From the NCBI GenBank assembly GCA_002284615.2, contig MU070238.1, positions 94,267-111,622 of the forward strand: 17,356 nt of DNA. The letters run 5' to 3'. The position numbers were made by a program, and so were the translations under genes. Shown piece after piece: positions 15,158-17,356 of the stretch; position 1 is the first letter of the stretch, and the number at the start of each line of letters is the position of its first letter. The DNA is from Dunaliella salina (taxonomy: Eukaryota; Chlorophyta; Chlorophyceae; Chlamydomonadales; Dunaliellaceae). The notes below the pieces were generated by a model. That model ran no database searches. It saw nothing but the letters and a program-made list of their open reading frames with translations, and had not been told where the DNA came from.

Positions 15158-17324
15158 CTGCAAAAGGACAATTTTAAGATAAGAAGAGGAAGCTGTTCAT
15201 GAGTGGTGGACTCGATAAATAAGTAAATGCCAAGCAGTAGTGTTGCTGCGTGCTAGCAGAAAGCTGGATTACCAGAGTACTGGATTAGTGAGGGCTGGGT
15301 TGCCAGTTCTGAAAATGGTAGCACCAGGCAGCACAGTGTGGCCCAAGCAGGTATTAGGGCATTGACACCTGCCCCCTGCAGCCGTAATCACGCAACAGGG
15401 TGCTGACACCAGCCCCNCGCAACCCCATGCATCCACATTCAGGTAACAAGTCAATCACANCGCCGGACCCACCCACAGGGGTCTGAGCAAAGTGTGACTG
15501 ACCAAGGCTAGGCACAAGCAGGATGACCAGATCTCAATTAGACATTGGTGCTTCTGAACCTCCAGATCTAAGCTGTGCCGTGGTTCTCTGCTGAGTGTTG
15601 GCCATCAAGGACAATGACAGGCCACGAGAGAGGGCAATTTAAGGAATTGCATGCGCAGAGCTGTCTGGGATGTGGAGAAGGAAGAGAGCACGCTTCACAA
15701 AAACAGAGGGCATTACAGCCACAAGACCGCACTCGGCCGACCCATACCTGCAGCCGATCCGCCTGCGCCCGCAGCAGTTGTGCAGCCATTGACACCTGCT
15801 GCTGGACTGCTGCCAGCTCAGTCTGCTGCAGGGGCCCTGACCCTGCCATCTGCATTGCTGCCTGCTGTGAACTTCCCAGCTGCCTTGCCTCCCTCTCTGT
15901 CCTCCTGCTCACGCAGCTGTCGCCAGCCTCACTGCCTGGAGCCTGGCAGCTGCTGCTCAACCTCATGAATGCACTGCGCAGCTGCCGCGACAGCTTGTCG
16001 AGCTCCTCCTCCTGGGACAGGGGGGTGCCAAAGGTGCTAGCAGCAGGGGAGCCGCGCGCGCCTGTGCGCGAGGGGGAGTGCAACGGGGTGCTGGAACCGG
16101 ACAGGGGCTGGGTCAGAGGGTGGGGAAGGGCACCTGAGTGTGTGGCGCCGTCCTTGGAGGCTTGAGGACGGCCAGCCACGCTGGAGATGGTGCCTGGAGA
16201 AGGGATGCAGTGCAGGGGCAGACCAGTCATGGAGTTAACAGGCGGCTGGGTTTCCACCCCCTGCCCCGCCAACCCCTTCGCCTCCTCTTGTGTGTACAAC
16301 GCACTCAATAACACGGGCTCATTCTGATTTCCTCTTCTTCCCCTTATCATTTGCTATGCAAATCAGCAGGGAATCCGTACTCCCTGTCCTTGCCACAGAC
16401 CTGTGTCAGACGGAGGGTGTGCCAGGCTGCCCTGTTTTTCAGCATCCTGCTGCTGCTGCTGCTGCTGCTGCTGCCGCTGCAGTGCCCTCTGCATCTTCTC
16501 AGGAGAGTCATGGGCCGGTTGGCACTGCGATCCTGGTTTGCTAGCACCTTCACTCATGGCAGAGTGACTGGGCTGCCGGCCGCTGCTCTTTGGGGCATGG
16601 GATGATGTTGATTGCCTGTGCAAATTGCAATATGCAGAATCGAGGCAACAACTGATTAATTCATGCAGATTGGATCTAAAGCAACACAGAGCCACTCAGC
16701 AAGGTTTGTCTCAGGCATTGCTGCTGCTTGCTGAAATTGCTCTAAGCACTCAAGCACTCAATCCGATACTAAAAAAGCTGACAAATTGAGCTTACGGACT
16801 TCATTCTCTGTTCCCTTCTTTGATCTGCAACCTTGATGCTGGTTTTGTGGTGTTGCACATGCACAGTTCACAGCATGTTTGGGTACCCAAATCACAACAT
16901 GATTGCTACTTGTACCTGCAGGTCTAATTTGTAGGAATGCAGGCTACGCCTTATAAGTAATTACACATACCTGCTCTTCTGATGAAGCTTCGCCAGGAGC
17001 TCGGGACGCGAAATGGATGCTGCTTGCAATGCCTTTGCCCAAAGTGCCTGTGTGTGTTCACATGAGCCCATGCATGAAAGTGAGATTAACCATGTACATC
17101 CGCACCACACAGAGCAGTATTCAGGGAGAGATGCAACAGACCATCCCTCTCTTTCATATGGCATCTATCTATATGGACAAATGTATCTGACCCAGCTCAT
17201 TTTTAGAAAAATGTTTGCGTAATACAAATGGGCAAAAGAACGTATGCATGGAATGTGCCTTATGAACAGTGCCTACGCCACAAAGACAGCAATTCTTGTT
17301 TTTCTATACCTGTCCGATAAGAAC
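14696..17324 (-). CDS. Intron-containing gene for a Gln/Ala/Ser-rich protein, partial model
   Basis: Five candidate exons on the minus strand have canonical GT-AG borders and matching phases: 17324-17310, 17047-16971, 16615-16401, 16286-15748 and 15157-14696. Junction phases are 0, 2, 1 and 0. Introns are 262, 355, 114 and 590 bases. The encoded roughly 435 residues are rich in Gln, Ala, Ser and Pro with two polyglutamine runs and short amphipathic helices. I recognise no domain, so the function is unknown; this composition suits a regulatory or RNA-associated scaffold, which is speculation. The start codon lies beyond the window. The 3' end is unclear: either splicing at 14696 or read-through to a TGA at 14644-14642. 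Confidence 0.5.
14789..14830 (+). repeat. (CTG)14 trinucleotide run
   Basis: Fourteen CTG units on the plus strand are CAG codons of the minus-strand exon and, with one adjoining CAA codon, give 15 Gln. Confidence 0.95.
15158..15747 (-). other. Intron of the Gln-rich gene
   Basis: These 590 bases lie between a strong GTATGG donor and a strong TTTTGCAG acceptor, both in phase 0. All reading frames are interrupted and I see no embedded element or RNA gene. A second long intron of 355 bases lies at 16616-16970. Confidence 0.5.
15748..16286 (-). CDS. Exon of the Gln-rich gene with coiled-coil-like helices
   Basis: The 539 bases stay open in one frame, which extends to 16350 with no stop. They encode a Pro/Ser/Thr-rich stretch, then QEEELDKLSRQLRSAFMRL and QTELAAVQQQVSMAAQLLRA, two amphipathic helices suited to coiled-coil pairing. 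The donor is CAG/GTATGG at 15748/15747, a strong match, in phase 0. Codon composition is GC-rich compared with the retroelements. Confidence 0.6.
16401..16615 (-). CDS. Exon of the Gln-rich gene with 9-Gln run
   Basis: The acceptor is gcaatttgcacag before 16615, with an attaatc branch-like site upstream. The donor after 16401 reads GTCTGT and is weaker. The exon encodes a Ser-rich part, then MQRALQR followed by nine Gln (plus-strand CTG run 16447-16473). Phase 1 at the donor fits the acceptor at 16287, but that acceptor lacks a good pyrimidine tract, so this junction is the least certain. Confidence 0.45.
16447..16473 (+). repeat. (CTG)9 trinucleotide run
   Basis: Nine CTG units on the plus strand are CAG codons (nine Gln) of the exon 16615-16401. 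Both runs in the gene read as Gln on the minus strand, which supports that strand as coding. Confidence 0.95.
16971..17047 (-). CDS. Exon of the Gln-rich gene (ALWAKALQAASI...)
   Basis: The acceptor is aacacacacag before 17047 and the donor is GTATGT at 16970-16965, a strong match to consensus. The 77 bases encode a helical, Ala/Leu/Lys-rich segment beginning ALWAKALQAASISRPELL. It ends in phase 2, matching the next acceptor at 16616. Confidence 0.5.
17310..17324 (-). CDS. Candidate 15-base microexon
   Basis: On the minus strand a pyrimidine-rich acceptor (ttcctttctcag) is followed by 15 bases encoding VLIGQ and then a GTATAG donor. It is in phase 0 with the exon beginning at 17047. It could be a chance pairing of splice-like sites. 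Confidence 0.3.
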
Positions 17325-17356
17325 CTGAGAAAGGAATGCATGGATGTTTTTGTGCC

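Noticed and set aside
16354..16380. A 27-base GT-AG intron joining the frames at 16381 and 16353 in phase
   Set aside because: Although phase-compatible, 27 bases is far below usual intron length; the 114-base intron 16287-16400 is also in phase and more plausible.

Overview
The window looks like nuclear DNA of a eukaryote and is almost entirely accessory. It holds several decayed non-LTR retrotransposons in both orientations, one non-autonomous DNA transposon, and at the right edge an intron-rich gene for a low-complexity, glutamine-rich protein. Base composition is balanced, the protein has CAG-coded glutamine runs, splice sites are canonical GT-AG, and the retroelement proteins look like those I associate with volvocalean green algae. 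A chlorophyte alga (Dunaliella or Haematococcus-like) is my best guess; this is inference, not proof. Scattered N bases and one N-joined exact duplication mark it as a draft assembly.

Layout. 94-771: a MITE-like element with terminal inverted repeats and a flanking 9-bp repeat. 971-1238: a diverged direct repeat. About 1470-3970 (+): an L1-like LINE (reverse transcriptase, then a C-terminal zinc knuckle), split by a nested 5'-truncated insertion at 2342-3162 that carries a restriction-like endonuclease (RLE; element A1). 4264-8398 (-): element B, a 5'-truncated retroelement reading, in its own sense, PHD finger, PCIF1-like methyltransferase-like domain, RNase H, CCHC knuckle plus RLE, and a conserved 3' end. 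8682-9410 (-): a second truncated RLE copy (A2), close to A1. About 9838-14625 (+): element C, reading reverse transcriptase, PHD finger, methyltransferase-like domain, RNase H. 14696-17324 (-): exons of the glutamine-rich gene.

Main result. Elements A, B and C overlap in domain content and can be laid over one another. Together they imply a family of non-LTR retrotransposons ordered RT - (chromo-like?) - PHD finger - PCIF1-like methyltransferase fold - RNase HI - CCHC/RLE endonuclease, ending in a shared 3' motif and sometimes a TTTTC-type tail. The PHD ligand spacing is identical in B and C. RT, PHD and the linker lie in one reading frame in C once an assembly duplication is discounted. A chromatin-reading finger and a nucleic-acid adenine-methyltransferase-like fold inside a retrotransposon polyprotein is the most interesting feature here. 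Every copy is broken by stops, frameshifts or truncation.
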